Shown: piece by piece, positions 9,339 through 19,259 of the stretch
Position numbering within the stretch: position 1 is the stretch's first letter
Layout: each line of letters opens with the position of its first letter
Assembly: GCA_027972325.1 (NCBI GenBank)
Contig: JAPMOS010000237.1
Location: 1-43,859 of the forward strand
DNA: 43,859 bases
DNA from: Paratrimastix pyriformis
Lineage: Eukaryota > Preaxostyla > Paratrimastigidae
Reading direction: 5' to 3'
Notes under the pieces: model-generated
Told to the model about the DNA's origin: nothing
What the model saw: the letters and a program-made list of their open reading frames with translations, nothing else
Database searches by the model: none
Program-made: the position numbers and the translations under genes

Positions 9339-12305
9339 ATGGAACCACAAAAGAAAGTCATCTTTACTGATAGAATCTCTCTCGCTAACACTTTTGGTTA
9401 CGATAGAGTAGCTGTCGAAACTCAGAACGAAAATCCTCTTGAACTTAGATGTGATGCTGTATTAAAGAAAGATGTAACTATTGATGGAGAAACAGTGTTA
9501 GGAAACAATCTTACAATCAATGGTGGAACTCATACAGTCAATGGTGAAACTACATTTAATGGACTCGTCAAATTCAATAGTGATGTCATTTTGCCTTCTG
9601 CTCCTATTCCTGACATGTCAATTGGACAACTGTCTAATGTGGATGTGTCAACTGGACTTGTCGATAAACAAATACTGCTTTATGATGCTACTTCTCAATG
9701 CTGGAAGAATTCTGCTGCAAATGAATCAACCACTGCTAAATACAATACCATCACAGAAATGTCTGTCGGTAATGGCACTTCAGTTAATAATGTTCTTCTG
9801 GCTTCTGGAAAAATCACCGCAACTAATGCACAAATCACCTCTTTTACCACCGCTGGATTGGTTCATTGTGACGCCTCTGGAAATATGTCATCATCAACTT
9901 TGATAAATTCTGATATTACTGATGGCACAATTAATGATTCTAAACTTAACACTATTAGCACCGCTGGAAAATAGCTAACTCTGCTACAACTGCTACTGAT
10001 GCAAGTTCTGCCTCCACTATTGTTCTTAGAAATGCAAGTGGTGACACTAAAGTAAACAATCTCTCTGCAAACACTGTATTAGCAAACTCTGTCAAATCAG
10101 TGACTTCTGGAAACTTAGACATTCAATCAAATGGTAATGTAAACATTGATATTGATAATGACAATAATGAAACGGGCAAAACTTCACTGTAACTACAAAC
10201 AATGGCGCCTCTACATTGTTCCAAGTGAATGATGCTGGAAAATTATCATTCCTACAATGGCTTCTGCTAATATAGTTCATTCCACTGCAACTGGTGAATT
10301 GGCTGTATCTAAAATCATATCGACTGATATCGTTGATGGAGCTGTGACTGATGCAAAAATAGCCTCTTTATCTATTCCTAATGCGCCTTCAACAATTGTG
10401 CAACGTGATGCTAATAGCAAAATATACTGTGCTACTGTGGTAGCTGATAAAGTGGCTCCTACTGGTGCAACATTGAGTGTTCCTGCTGCTATCTCATGCA
10501 ATTCTATCACTTCTGGTGCTGTTCTATGCACTGGAACTCTAAAGACTACAATAACAGATGCTCCAATCCTCGGAACTGACTCATCTGGATATGTTGTAAC
10601 TGGTGCTTTTCCACTCGCTGTAACGGCTAATTCAATAACAACTACTGGTGGCAACTTAATCATAAACAATCCAATAGCTGTTGACAACATAATTCCTCTT
10701 AATACTTCTCTCAAAATAGGTAACTTCACAGTAAATTCCACTGACACCACATTCGAAAATGCTGATAACACTACCTTCACTATTAAGTCAAAAGGCAACA
10801 TCAAATACAATAGTGATTACAATGCTAATGACACTTCTCCAAATCATACATTCACTATTGGCGCAACTGACATGCTTTCTATATATTCCAATAAAGTTAA
10901 GACTGCATTTCCATTTGAATGTCCATTTATTGGCTCAAACACTGGCTCTCTCAAAATATCAATGTATCCTTATGGTAACACAAACTGGGGCATTTATCAA
11001 GCAAGCTCTGGTGCAAATGCTGACTTCTCTGGTACTGGTTCTGCATGCGCCGGCTTTGATATGAACAATGCAATTCGATTCCGTGTCTATGACAGTTCTT
11101 CAACTGGAATAATCTTCGAAAACTCAAACAATGTATGCAACTTCTCTGCAAATGCTAACACTGGTACTTTCTGGACTCGTGGACTGCTGACGGCTGGTGG
11201 AAATTTGGCAAGCCCTAAAATCAGTTCACCTGCTTCTTCCGCAAATCTCGGGCTTAGAATTGGTTTCAATGGAACTGTTGATAACGCCTGGGGCGCTTAC
11301 ATGTCTGCAACCACTTCATTTGACAATTCAACTGCATGCGTTGGAAATGATTTCTCTGGTCAAGCACTTCGACTTCGTGCATATAACAATGCTAACTGCG
11401 GTATGATATTCGAAAATAGTGACAATGTCATGAACCTCTCATGCAATGCAAACAGTGGTAATCTTTGGCTACGTGGCATGGCAACACTGAATGGTGGCTT
11501 AAAACTACCTAACAACACCTCCGGATATCTATATAGTGATGCAAATGGTAATATCACCGCAACTACTGTAACTTCCACTTCTGCTCAGTCTCTCGCTGCT
11601 AATAGTGGCTCTTCCACTAATATCTCATCGAATAATAATCTTATTAACATTTCTGGTGATACTACAAGTTCATACTTTAATGCAAATAACGCTAACTTTG
11701 GAGTTGTTTTTAATGTTGGAGGGCTAATGTGATTAACTTTGGTAAGACTCGTGTGACTTCACCTGTCATATTAGCTACTGCTCAATCAACTGGTGATTCT
11801 CTGCAAATGTACATCGATACTACTGGAAAAATACATGTTCCTACATCCTCAATTCGATACAAGGAAAACGTAATGGATATGGCTGATACGTCATATTTAT
11901 ATAAGTTACGTCCCGTCAATTTCAATTACAAGGCTGATGAGAAAAGGTCAAATGCTATGGTCTAATAGCTGAAGAATGTGTTGATGTATGTCCTGATTTA
12001 GTATATTACAAGGATGGCGCTGTTGAAGGTATTCGACAAGATCGTTTGCCTTTCATGATGCTCAATGAGATGAAAAACTAAAGGCACATTGTGATTCACT
12101 CACTGATGAAAACATGTCATTAAAAGCTCAAATAGAAACACTTAAAACTGCTGTAGCGGAAATCAGACAGATGATTTCTGTTACGTTCGAAACTACTCAA
12201 CCTTCTTCAATTGATAATGGTAAAATGGCATTCTATCTCGCTGATGACTCAACACTGAAGGCTACATGGAAGATAAACAATGTACGACAAGCTACCAATA
12301 TTTAA
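9339..12305 (+). pseudogene. fibre-like protein with peptidase S74 chaperone domain
   Basis: A long, Asn/Thr/Ser/Gly-rich beta-repeat protein (repeats such as LTINGGTHTVNGETTFNG), typical of trimeric fibres. It ends in an S74 intramolecular-chaperone domain at about 11850-12120: SSIRYKENV, LYKLRPVNFNYKA, GLIAEE, then a coiled C-terminus. In phage tail spikes this domain trimerises the fibre and then cuts itself off using a Ser/Lys pair; the Ser of SSIRYKEN fits. The copy C fragment at 39686 matches its end. Its stop overlaps the converging gene at 12302. The gene is broken (about four breaks). Confidence 0.75.
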
Positions 12306-12975
12306 GCAAAAAGAGACTTTGAATTGTCTGCTTTCTTCTTCCCTTCTTTCACTATAAGTAGCTGTTTGCATGAGGCTGAGATTCCATAATGCTGCTTATC
12401 ATCAACCCATACTTTAAGTTGGACTATCATTTTAACTGTGCTCCCTGGATTGACGGCTTTCCGTAAATCCTCGTTTGTTTGTATTGTTGTGTCCTGTTTT
12501 ACCTCACCATCTTCATCTTTTCGGAAGACACTCGGATACAGTGTATCTGCATATCCAACTGCTACTTTATAGTAGCTCGGAAACTTGTCATTATCACTCG
12601 TCTTGGCAAATGATTTGTATTGAAATTCATCTGGTTTGCCTTCTTCAAAGTACCATTCACAATGCTTTCCACATTGTTTTGACAGTACTTCTCGAGCTTG
12701 TCTATCATCTTCTTAAAGTCATCGCCTACATTCTCAACTGGTAACCTGATGGTTTTAGTGTTCTCGTAAAAGTTCACTCCATAAGGTCCTAAGTCGATTT
12801 GTGGCGTCTGAACTAAGAGGTTACTACCATTATGTTCAATGTGACACATCTTCATTGTCTTCTCTTGCTTCCTGGACGATTCAGATAAGGCTTCAATTGA
12901 CAGCTTCTTAACTGTGAAATCGTTCGGAATGATCACAACTGGCATATCAGACTCAACAGATTGCTTGCTTGACAT
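12302..12975 (-). pseudogene. possible ssDNA-binding protein gene, copy A version
   Basis: Counterpart of the open 224-residue gene at 39015-39689, nearly identical in DNA. It is the last gene before the right TIR and is transcribed inward. See the copy C entry for product features. About one break. Confidence 0.65.
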
Positions 12976-13015
12976 TAGTGGTTATTATTTACTAACTATA
13001 GATAATAATTTTTCT
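12976..13015 (-). promoter_or_regulatory. promoter-like region with CTATAG
   Basis: Read on the minus strand, AAAAATTATTATCTATAGTTAG lies 20-40 bp before the start at 12975. It matches the sequence before 39015 in copy C and resembles the one before 31423 in copy B. Core promoter function is inferred. Confidence 0.4.
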
Positions 13016-13404
13016 TAAAATACCTTTACTGATTTGGTGATTATAATGAGTGCGCATTCTGATGAGATATTCCTCATTATATCATCAGTTGCTCATTGAA
13101 TTATCATCTTAAAACACTCAGAGCTCAAATGATGAAACGCTGTTTTTTATCTCTTTGAAATAGAAGGTAAATCTGATTGATTTCTCTTTCAATTCATGTC
13201 AAAGCTGAGTACATTTTCGCTTTAAAGGGCTCGGTGCTGAAATCAAATTTCATATTGTTTTATCATTTTGTCATACTTTTCCATTTTCTTAGAATCAATT
13301 ATTTGAGCTGATTCAATCAAAAAGAATGCATCATTTACTTAAGATTGATGCATTATTTAATGATCACTTTTGAAAAGCACTTTTGTCACAATTTTATTTT
13401 GAAT

Positions 13405-14824
13405 TTCCCCCGGTTGAAGTCTCGGTTGCACGTTCCTTTTTGCTCCGCCTTCTTTTCCGTTGTGAGCCATGGAGATCGCAGCTGAGCATGACGAGCTCAG
13501 TACTGACGAATCGAACTTTATTGTTGAGCATGCCGAGATCCTTGATCGAGCCGAACCCATGGTCGAGTATCTTCAGAATGAGTTGGGTCGGCATCTCTGG
13601 TCCCCGTCTTCAGCACCATTGAACAACCTGTCGCCTTTTATGCGTTTGGAGCTCATTAAGCTCTTCAGCTCACTGGTCGTTAATGAGCACCGGGCTCCAC
13701 GCTATTGCATCATCGAACGAACGGTTCGAATGCTGATGGAGGACAATCCCAAAAGGCAAGCCGAAGCGATGAGTGACTTTGTTTCTCAACTTCTTGGGGC
13801 TTGTTTGTTCCAGCAATCGAATGGGAAAACTTTCGACTGCCATGTGCCCCAAGACTCATCGCGCGCGGCGTCTGTGGACCAACACAAGAAATCACCAGCA
13901 CCAGCACGTCCAACACCTTTTCCGAGTCGTCGTGACGAGGAGAATCCACGACAGCTTGGAGGAGGTACCGTGAGGGACCGTCACCCTATCGATGGCGATC
14001 ACCGCCCAGCCGCCAAGAAGGAGCGGTCCAAGTCTCCTTCCAATCCGTTTGCGGCACCTTCGGCACCACGCCCGCCCGCCCCCACTGCGAATCCTTTTGC
14101 TCGGGCTGCACCCACGCCATCACCTGCCCCTGTGCCTGTTCTTCATGCCCCTGCCCCTGCCCCGGTCCCGGCACCTGCACCTGTTGCTGCCGCTGTTGCT
14201 GCTGCTGTTGCTGCCCCTGTTGTTGCCTCTGTTGCTGCTGATGGGTCTCCATTGTCCGCTGTGCCTGCGGCGCCCGCTCGTGCCGCCTCGACGCCCGACC
14301 ATGGTGCTGCTGCCGCGCCTCCGAAGATTAGCCTCCGCGATCTCTCGCCTGTTGCCAACCGTGGGCCTTTGGGAAGGGAGCAACGCGCGTGGGGGTGGTG
14401 GATTCAGGGGCCAGTACGCCTGTCCTACCGAGGTGGTAGGTCATGGTGGATGGGTTCCGCCCCCCCCTCAGGCTGGGTTCGGGAATATTTTTCGTTCTAA
14501 CTCAATGTCTTTCGTTTCCTCCGCCCCCTTTCATCGTTCCTCGTGTCCCGTGTCTCAGTGTTGGATCCCTTTGTCCGCTCCCTTGCCCCGTTCTGTCTTT
14601 TGATGTCTCTTTTGTTTGCTGTCAAGTGTTTGAACGATTCTGTTTCCCGGCGATATTCCAGTCTCTCTCTTTCCCGCCATGCCGTCTGTGCGCCTACCCC
14701 TGAAGGGGTGTAGGTCGGCATGTTACCCGCCGGTTTCGACCGGATTAACGGATTTTCCTCTGTTTCAGTTTTCTGTGTTTTGCGCGCAGTTACTGGCAGT
14801 CGAAATAGTATGACACACACACAC
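13405..14824 (+). mobile_element. short LINE-like element copy 1 (ORF1 only)
   Basis: Inserted in the copy A TIR. It is flanked by a perfect 12-bp target-site duplication TTTATTTTGAAT (13393-13404 and 14825-14836); the empty site is seen in the other two TIRs. The 5' end is TTCCCCCGGTTGAAGTCTCGG; the 3' end is GTCGAAATAGTAT followed by a CA microsatellite. It has one ORF and a 3' region with conserved hairpins: CTACCCCT/AGGGGTGTAG at about 14693 and CCGG-TTTCGA-CCGG at about 14731. There is no endonuclease or reverse transcriptase, so it is non-autonomous. Copy 2 is at 17064-18557. Confidence 0.85.
13469..14500 (+). CDS. ORF1-like protein of short LINE-like element
   Basis: 343 residues. A helical N-terminal domain (MEIAAEHDELS..., EPMVEYLQNELGRHLWSPSS, then LELIKLFSSLV) is followed by a basic Ser/Pro linker (AAKKERSKSPSNPF), an Ala/Pro repeat region (PAPAPVPAPAPV), and a conserved tail ending WWMGSAPPSGWVREYFSF. 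Similar tails occur in copies 2 and 3. There is no RRM or CCHC that I can see. It probably binds RNA or assembles particles, as LINE ORF1 proteins do; this is inference. The frame is open here. Confidence 0.6.
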   Translation: MEIAAEHDELSTDESNFIVEHAEILDRAEPMVEYLQNELGRHLWSPSSAPLNNLSPFMRLELIKLFSSLVVNEHRAPRYCIIERTVRMLMEDNPKRQAEAMSDFVSQLLGACLFQQSNGKTFDCHVPQDSSRAASVDQHKKSPAPARPTPFPSRRDEENPRQLGGGTVRDRHPIDGDHRPAAKKERSKSPSNPFAAPSAPRPPAPTANPFARAAPTPSPAPVPVLHAPAPAPVPAPAPVAAAVAAAVAAPVVASVAADGSPLSAVPAAPARAASTPDHGAAAAPPKISLRDLSPVANRGPLGREQRAWGWWIQGPVRLSYRGGRSWWMGSAPPSGWVREYFSF

Positions 14825-15310
14825 TTTATTTTGAATGAAGAGATAAGCTGTTTCTGATTGATTTCTCTTTCGTTTGATGCTTAAGATGATTGAATTGTTT
14901 GATTTGACAAAAATGGCAAAATAATTTCTGGGACAAAAAAAATGGAAAAAAATTGAAAATGCATGGAGAATTCGCTTTTTGCCTCTAATTTCGTTTGTAG
15001 CTCAAAAGAATTGATGCTTAAATCATTCAAAGCTGATTAAAATAAAATGCTCGTTTTACTTAAAAAACATTGAGAAAAAAGATTTTGCTCTGAAGAATTC
15101 GATTTTTGCCTCAAATAACGTTTGTAGCTCAAGAAAATTAATGCTTAAATCATTCAAAGCTGATAAAATAAAATGCTCCTTTTCGATAAAAAATAATGAG
15201 AAAAAAAGATTTTGTTCTGAAGAAATCGATTTTTGCCTCAAATAACAACGCAAGCGTGAAAAATTGTGTGTGAAAATCGCTTGTCTCAGAACTCTCCTTT
15301 TATAACTACT

Positions 15311-17052
15311 GTCTTCATCCACCGGGTATTTCTCCTCGCACACAGCATTCTCCACCATAACCACTCCCACCGCCCATGGGGCATTCCCCGTACCTCTGAC
15401 TCCGTCTTTCCAAAAATTCGCACGCCAGAACTTGAAGGTCCCTGATTCAAACACCGCAATCTCCCGAACCACCGCGTCAACCTTTTCCTTTACGATCGCT
15501 CTACGGATAATATCCAATCCAGTCCCCACCCCGTCTTTGTTTGGCATTCCAGATCCGTATGGGATCACCATCACACACCTCATGGCTCTCGGGTTCTTCA
15601 GCCTTTCGGCGATTCTCCGAAAGAGCTGATCCATTGCCGCCTGTTCATATTCAGGGTTCGCAAAAGCCAAGAGCTCGCTATCCTCAACTACTCTCTCAAG
15701 TCCGTCGAACCTTGCTCCAAACACTTCATCCTCCTTCGCTGGAGTGCAGTATTCCTCGTACGTCGGATCCATATTCCCAGGATGACAGAAGAGCATTGAA
15801 TTTAATCCAAATGCATCCGCCATTACAGTGCTCCATTGGTATGGCGTGGCCCACGCATTCTCGTCCTTTACGACTCTCTGCCCATCTAGCACTGTTCCAT
15901 GTGTATACCGCTCATGAAGCCTAACGACCTCTTCCACGAAACCCGTGACCATCTCCTCCCAGCTCTTCCCTTTCTTCAGAGCCCCCTGCCGATACCTCCG
16001 AAACAGCTTCCAGAACACCCCCTTTTCCATCATCTTTCCTCGGAATGCTATCAATCCATCGTCTTGCTGTACTGCCCCCACTGCTTGCAGTACTTGCACC
16101 TCTTCTGCCTCGACCCGGACTTTCTGCGCCTCCTTCATCCCGGCTATGTCGTCCTCCTCTTCCAACCACTTATCAAGTGCGACTCTCTCAGAAGCCTGCT
16201 GTTCCCTGAATCTCTTCTCCCGGGCAGCCCTCATCCCTGGGCACACAAGGATCATGTGCCTGAATGAATCCCTCATTCCGCACAACGGACATTTCTTTGC
16301 CTTTCTTTTTTCCTCTTCACTCTTGAACTCACCCTTGTGCGCCCGTATTTCCGCCCTCACGTTCTCTGTCATATATCTCTGTGTCATTGCCGAATAATAC
16401 CCTCTCAGGTTGGTCAGCTTGACCAGCCTCTCCCGGTTTTTATCTACATTCTTGGAGCTTCTCTGTATCAACAACATGGCGTTCTTTGGCTTTGTCTCAG
16501 CCCCGCTCACTCTGAGCCCCACCTGCCTCTCCTTTATCAGTTGTTTATAGTTGGATTCAACTCTTTCTTCCCCCACTTCTAGCCATACTCCAGCTTTTAC
16601 CTCCGTTACTGCTACCATCGGTTTATCTGCCCCTTTCTTCGCCTCCGTATCCGCCATTCCGTTCCCAATTGCATCTTGGTTTCCTAGGTCTATCTTCTGG
16701 TGTCCCTTCACCCATACGACCGATATTGCCCCTGGATAACTCTGCACCTCCTCCTGCACCATTTCAAGCATTGACCAAGTGTTCTTCCCAATCAAGTCTC
16801 CTCTCGGTATCACTGTCCTCGCCTCCTTAGCCCGAAGAAAACGTCTAACCCAACCTTGCGCATATTTACTATCAGTGCGAATCTCCACATCAGACCCTTG
16901 TGCCAATTCAATCCCCTTCCATATTGCTTCTAGTTCCGCCTCATTATTTGACTGCTTCACACCAGAGCACCGAGCCGACCACCGACATTCAACTCCCCCC
17001 TCCAGCTTTTCCACGACAGCAAACCCCGCTCTTCTCATCTTTCCATTGCCCG
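15311..17052 (-). pseudogene. LINE ORF2 C-terminal part with Dam-like adenine methyltransferase
   Basis: Truncated at both ends but open in between. RNase H lies at about 17038-16625: AGFAVVEK, the Glu of NNEAELEAIWKG, the Asp of IRTDSKYAQGW, WVKGHQ, and the Asp of GMADTEAKKGA. The first catalytic Asp is at or beyond the cut. The knuckle CPLCGMRDSFRHMILVC is at about 16291-16241. A domain at about 15860-15360 reads AWATPYQW, FGLN, FDGL, then AFANPEYEQ, MVIPYG and SGTFKFW. That order fits phage DNA N6-adenine methyltransferases (Dam family): W-x-TP start, NPPY catalytic motif (here NPEY), hydrophobic strand with P, and GR-x-F-like end. NPEY is a departure that may reduce activity. Confidence 0.65.
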
Positions 17053-17063
17053 AAGACGACCCG
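15311..17063 (-). mobile_element. LINE fragment: RNase H, zinc knuckle, Dam-like methyltransferase
   Basis: GC-rich minus-strand piece of a non-LTR retrotransposon. The order RNase H then C-x2-C...H...C knuckle is typical of LINE ORF2 C-termini. The reverse transcriptase is absent: the piece stops at the first RNase H strand, where LINE-like copy 2 is inserted, and beyond copy 2 the GC-rich virus-like element begins. Its 3' side is cut at 15310 by the end of Polinton A, and the reading frame is open right to the junction, so the Polinton inserted within the ORF. Confidence 0.75.
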
Positions 17064-18557
17064 GGCCCCCCGGTTGAAGTCTCGGCGTTGCACGTTCCCT
17101 TTGCTCCGCGTTCTGCCCGTTTCTGGCCATGGAGATCGCCACTGAGCATGACGAGCTCAGTAAGGACGATTCCAACTTTATTATGGATCACGCCGAGATC
17201 CAAAGTCGTGACGACCCTATGGTAGAGTATCTTCAAGATGAGTTGGGTCGGCATCTGTGGTCCCCCTCTTCAGCTCCATTGGACAAGCTCTCTCCTTGGA
17301 TGCGTTTGGAGCTTATGAAGCTCTTCAGTTCATTGGTCGTCAATGAGCACCGTGCTCCACGCTATGAGATCATCGAACGCACGGTGCACATGCTGCTGGA
17401 GGACAATCCGAAGAAGCAGCCTGAAGCGATCAGCCAGTTTATTTTCCAACTTCTTGGGGCTTTATTGTTCCAGCAATCGAATGTGCGAACTTTCGACTGC
17501 CACGTGCCACAAGAATCATCGCGCGGCTCGTCTGTGGACAAACACCGCACACCGCCAGAACGAGTCCTCTTATCTGTTGGGAGACTACATACCGTGGTCC
17601 AAAGCAACTTGGAGGTGGAGGTGGAACTCGCCACCCGATCATCGATGGCGATCGTCCAGCGGGGAAGAAGGAGAGAGCCCGTTCCCCTTCTTCGAGCAAT
17701 CCATTTGCCTCTTCCGCTGCCCCAAGAGCACCTCTCACCTTGGCGAACCCATTCGCCAAGCCGGCACCTGTTCCGGCTCCGACTTCATCTCATGCTCCGG
17801 CTTTTGCGCCTGCGCCTGCGCCTGCGCCTGCACCTGCACCTGCACCTGCACCTGCACCTGCACCTGCACCTGCACCTGCACCTGCACCTGCACCTGTTGC
17901 TGCCCCTGTTGTTGCTGCCCCTGTTGCTGCCCCTGTTGTTGCCCCTGTTGCTGCCTCTGTTGCTGCTGGTGTGTCCCCTTTGTCTGCTGTGCCTGCTGCG
18001 CCCGCTCGTGCTACCTCGACGCCCGACCATGCCGCTTCTGCCGTGCCTCCGAAGATTAGCCTCTCCGACCTCTCGCCTGTTGCCAACCGTGGGCCTTTGG
18101 GAAGGGAGCAACGTGTGTGGGGGTGGTGGATTCAGGGGCCCGTGCGCCTGTCCTACCGAGGTGGTAGGTCATGGTGGATGGGTTCCGCCCCCCCCTCAGG
18201 CTGGGTTCGGGAATATTTTTCGTTCTAACTGTTCTTGTCTTTTGCTTCCTTCGCCCCCTTTCATTGTTCCTCGTGTCCCGTGTCTCAGTGTTGGATCCTT
18301 TTGTCCCCCCCCCTTGCCCCGTTCTTTCTTTTGATGTTCCTTCTGTTTGCTGTCAAGTGTTTGAACGATTCTGTTTCCTGGCGACATTCCAGTCTCTCTC
18401 TTTCCCGCCATGCCGTCTGTGCGCCTACCCCTGAGGGGGTGTAGGTCGGCATGTTACCCGCCGGTTTCGACCGGATGAACGGATTTTCTTCTGTTTCAGT
18501 TTTCTGTGTTTTGCGCGCAGTTACTGGCAGTCGAAATAGTATCACAACAACAACAAC
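17064..18557 (+). mobile_element. short LINE-like element copy 2 (ORF1 only)
   Basis: Same family as copy 1, nearly identical in the 3' 400 bp. It is flanked by an 11-bp target-site duplication AAGACGACCCG (17053-17063 and 18558-18568). The 5' end is GGCCCCCCGGTTGAAGTCTCGG and the 3' end GTCGAAATAGTAT followed by CACAACAACAACAACAA, an AAC microsatellite instead of the CA tail of copy 1. It contains a CCTGCA hexamer expansion (about 17812-17896). It separates the LINE fragment on its left from the GC-rich virus-like element on its right. Confidence 0.85.
17129..18228 (+). pseudogene. ORF1-like protein of copy 2, frameshifted
   Basis: The N-terminal 150 codons match copy 1 (MEIATEHDELSKDDSNFI..., VEYLQDELGRHLWSPSS). 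From about 17580 the copy 1-like reading moves to another frame, which resumes as MANPFAKPAPVPAPTS at 17740, passes through a PA dipeptide array coded by the hexamer repeat, and ends at 18228 in the conserved WWMGSAPPSGWVREYFSF tail. The N-terminal frame itself continues into low-complexity His/Leu repeats that are not real protein. One frame change separates the two halves. Confidence 0.6.
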
Positions 18558-19259
18558 AAGACGACCCGTTGACCCCGCTGGCATTCCCGCCGAGCCTCCA
18601 ACACCAGCGACTGATGACGTTGTGGAGGTGGAATTCGCAGACAAGGTGAAGCGTAACATCCGCAGGGTGTGGCGCGATGCTGTGCCGCTGCTGGCCGGTG
18701 ACAAGGTGATGCGCAGCTCGCTCAGGTTCGACAAGTACATTTTCCCGTTGCTGAATGGCGACACACTGCGCTGGAGCGAGGACGTGGACACGAAGCGAGA
18801 GTTGGGAGAGCTTGTGGAGGAGTTGCGCTGCTACGGAATGACGCTCGATGCCGCTCAGCTGCAGTCGGTGTCGGATGGCAGTGGCTTCACGCGTCAGATC
18901 AACCTCGTGCGCGACTACATCAATGCGCATGAGCAGTCGTGCTGCAACTGGGGATACAGGCGGGTCACCACGCAATTCGCTGCACAGTGGGACCAGTACG
19001 TGTCAGTTCTCGCGTCAAAGTACGGTTGTGAACAGCTCGAGACGCTGAAGTTCACCCTGGTGCGCGACACCGTCATCTCGAAGGACATCTACAGCCTTCT
19101 CGACCTCAACCTGAAGTACCGCAACGTGGTGTTCGAGTTCTTCGACTGGTTCGACGCGTTCGTCATCAAGGGTGAGCGCGAGGGCTTCACACGTCGCACA
19201 GTGGAGATCGCGATGAGCATCGACAGCAACCTGTTGACGAGTGCTGGGAACCTTGCCGG

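Larger units (their letters stand above)
1..15310 (+). mobile_element. Polinton/Maverick copy A, right-hand part
   Basis: AT-rich Polinton, cut by the left window edge. Its right terminus at 15310 ends in the same AGTAGTTATAAAAGG-type terminal sequence seen at 30545 and 38114. Parts in order: polymerase tail, small coiled-coil ORF, GIY-YIG, zinc-ribbon gene (plus strand); three minus-strand genes (2657-4910); two plus-strand genes (4940-6966); a minus-strand gene (7082-7876); three small plus-strand genes; a fibre gene with an S74 domain; a minus-strand possible ssDNA-binding gene; then the TIR. It holds a LINE-like insert (13405-14824). The left 2.6 kb is heavily broken and differs from copy B mostly by small length changes. 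The central genes at 3585-9274 are mostly open. The TIR is nearly identical to those of B and C, which suggests a young family. Confidence 0.9.
13091..15310 (-). repeat. right terminal inverted repeat of copy A
   Basis: Reading inward from 15310, the sequence follows the TIRs at 30545 and 38114 closely, down to TTCAATGAGC at about 13091. Without the LINE-like insert the TIR would be near 790 bp. It contains two degenerate tandem units of about 128 bp (GAGGCAAAAATCGA...CTACAAACG). The outer flank begins GTCTTC, which would be the 6-bp target duplicate if the left end (outside the window) matches. Confidence 0.85.

Noticed and set aside
13091-15310. LTR retrotransposon ends
   Set aside because: The long repeats are inverted ends flanking integrase and PolB genes with no reverse transcriptase, so they are Polinton TIRs.
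17064-17254. N-terminal extension of the RNase H frame
   Set aside because: These codons are antisense of LINE-like copy 2 and only happen to be in frame; the real fragment starts near 17052.
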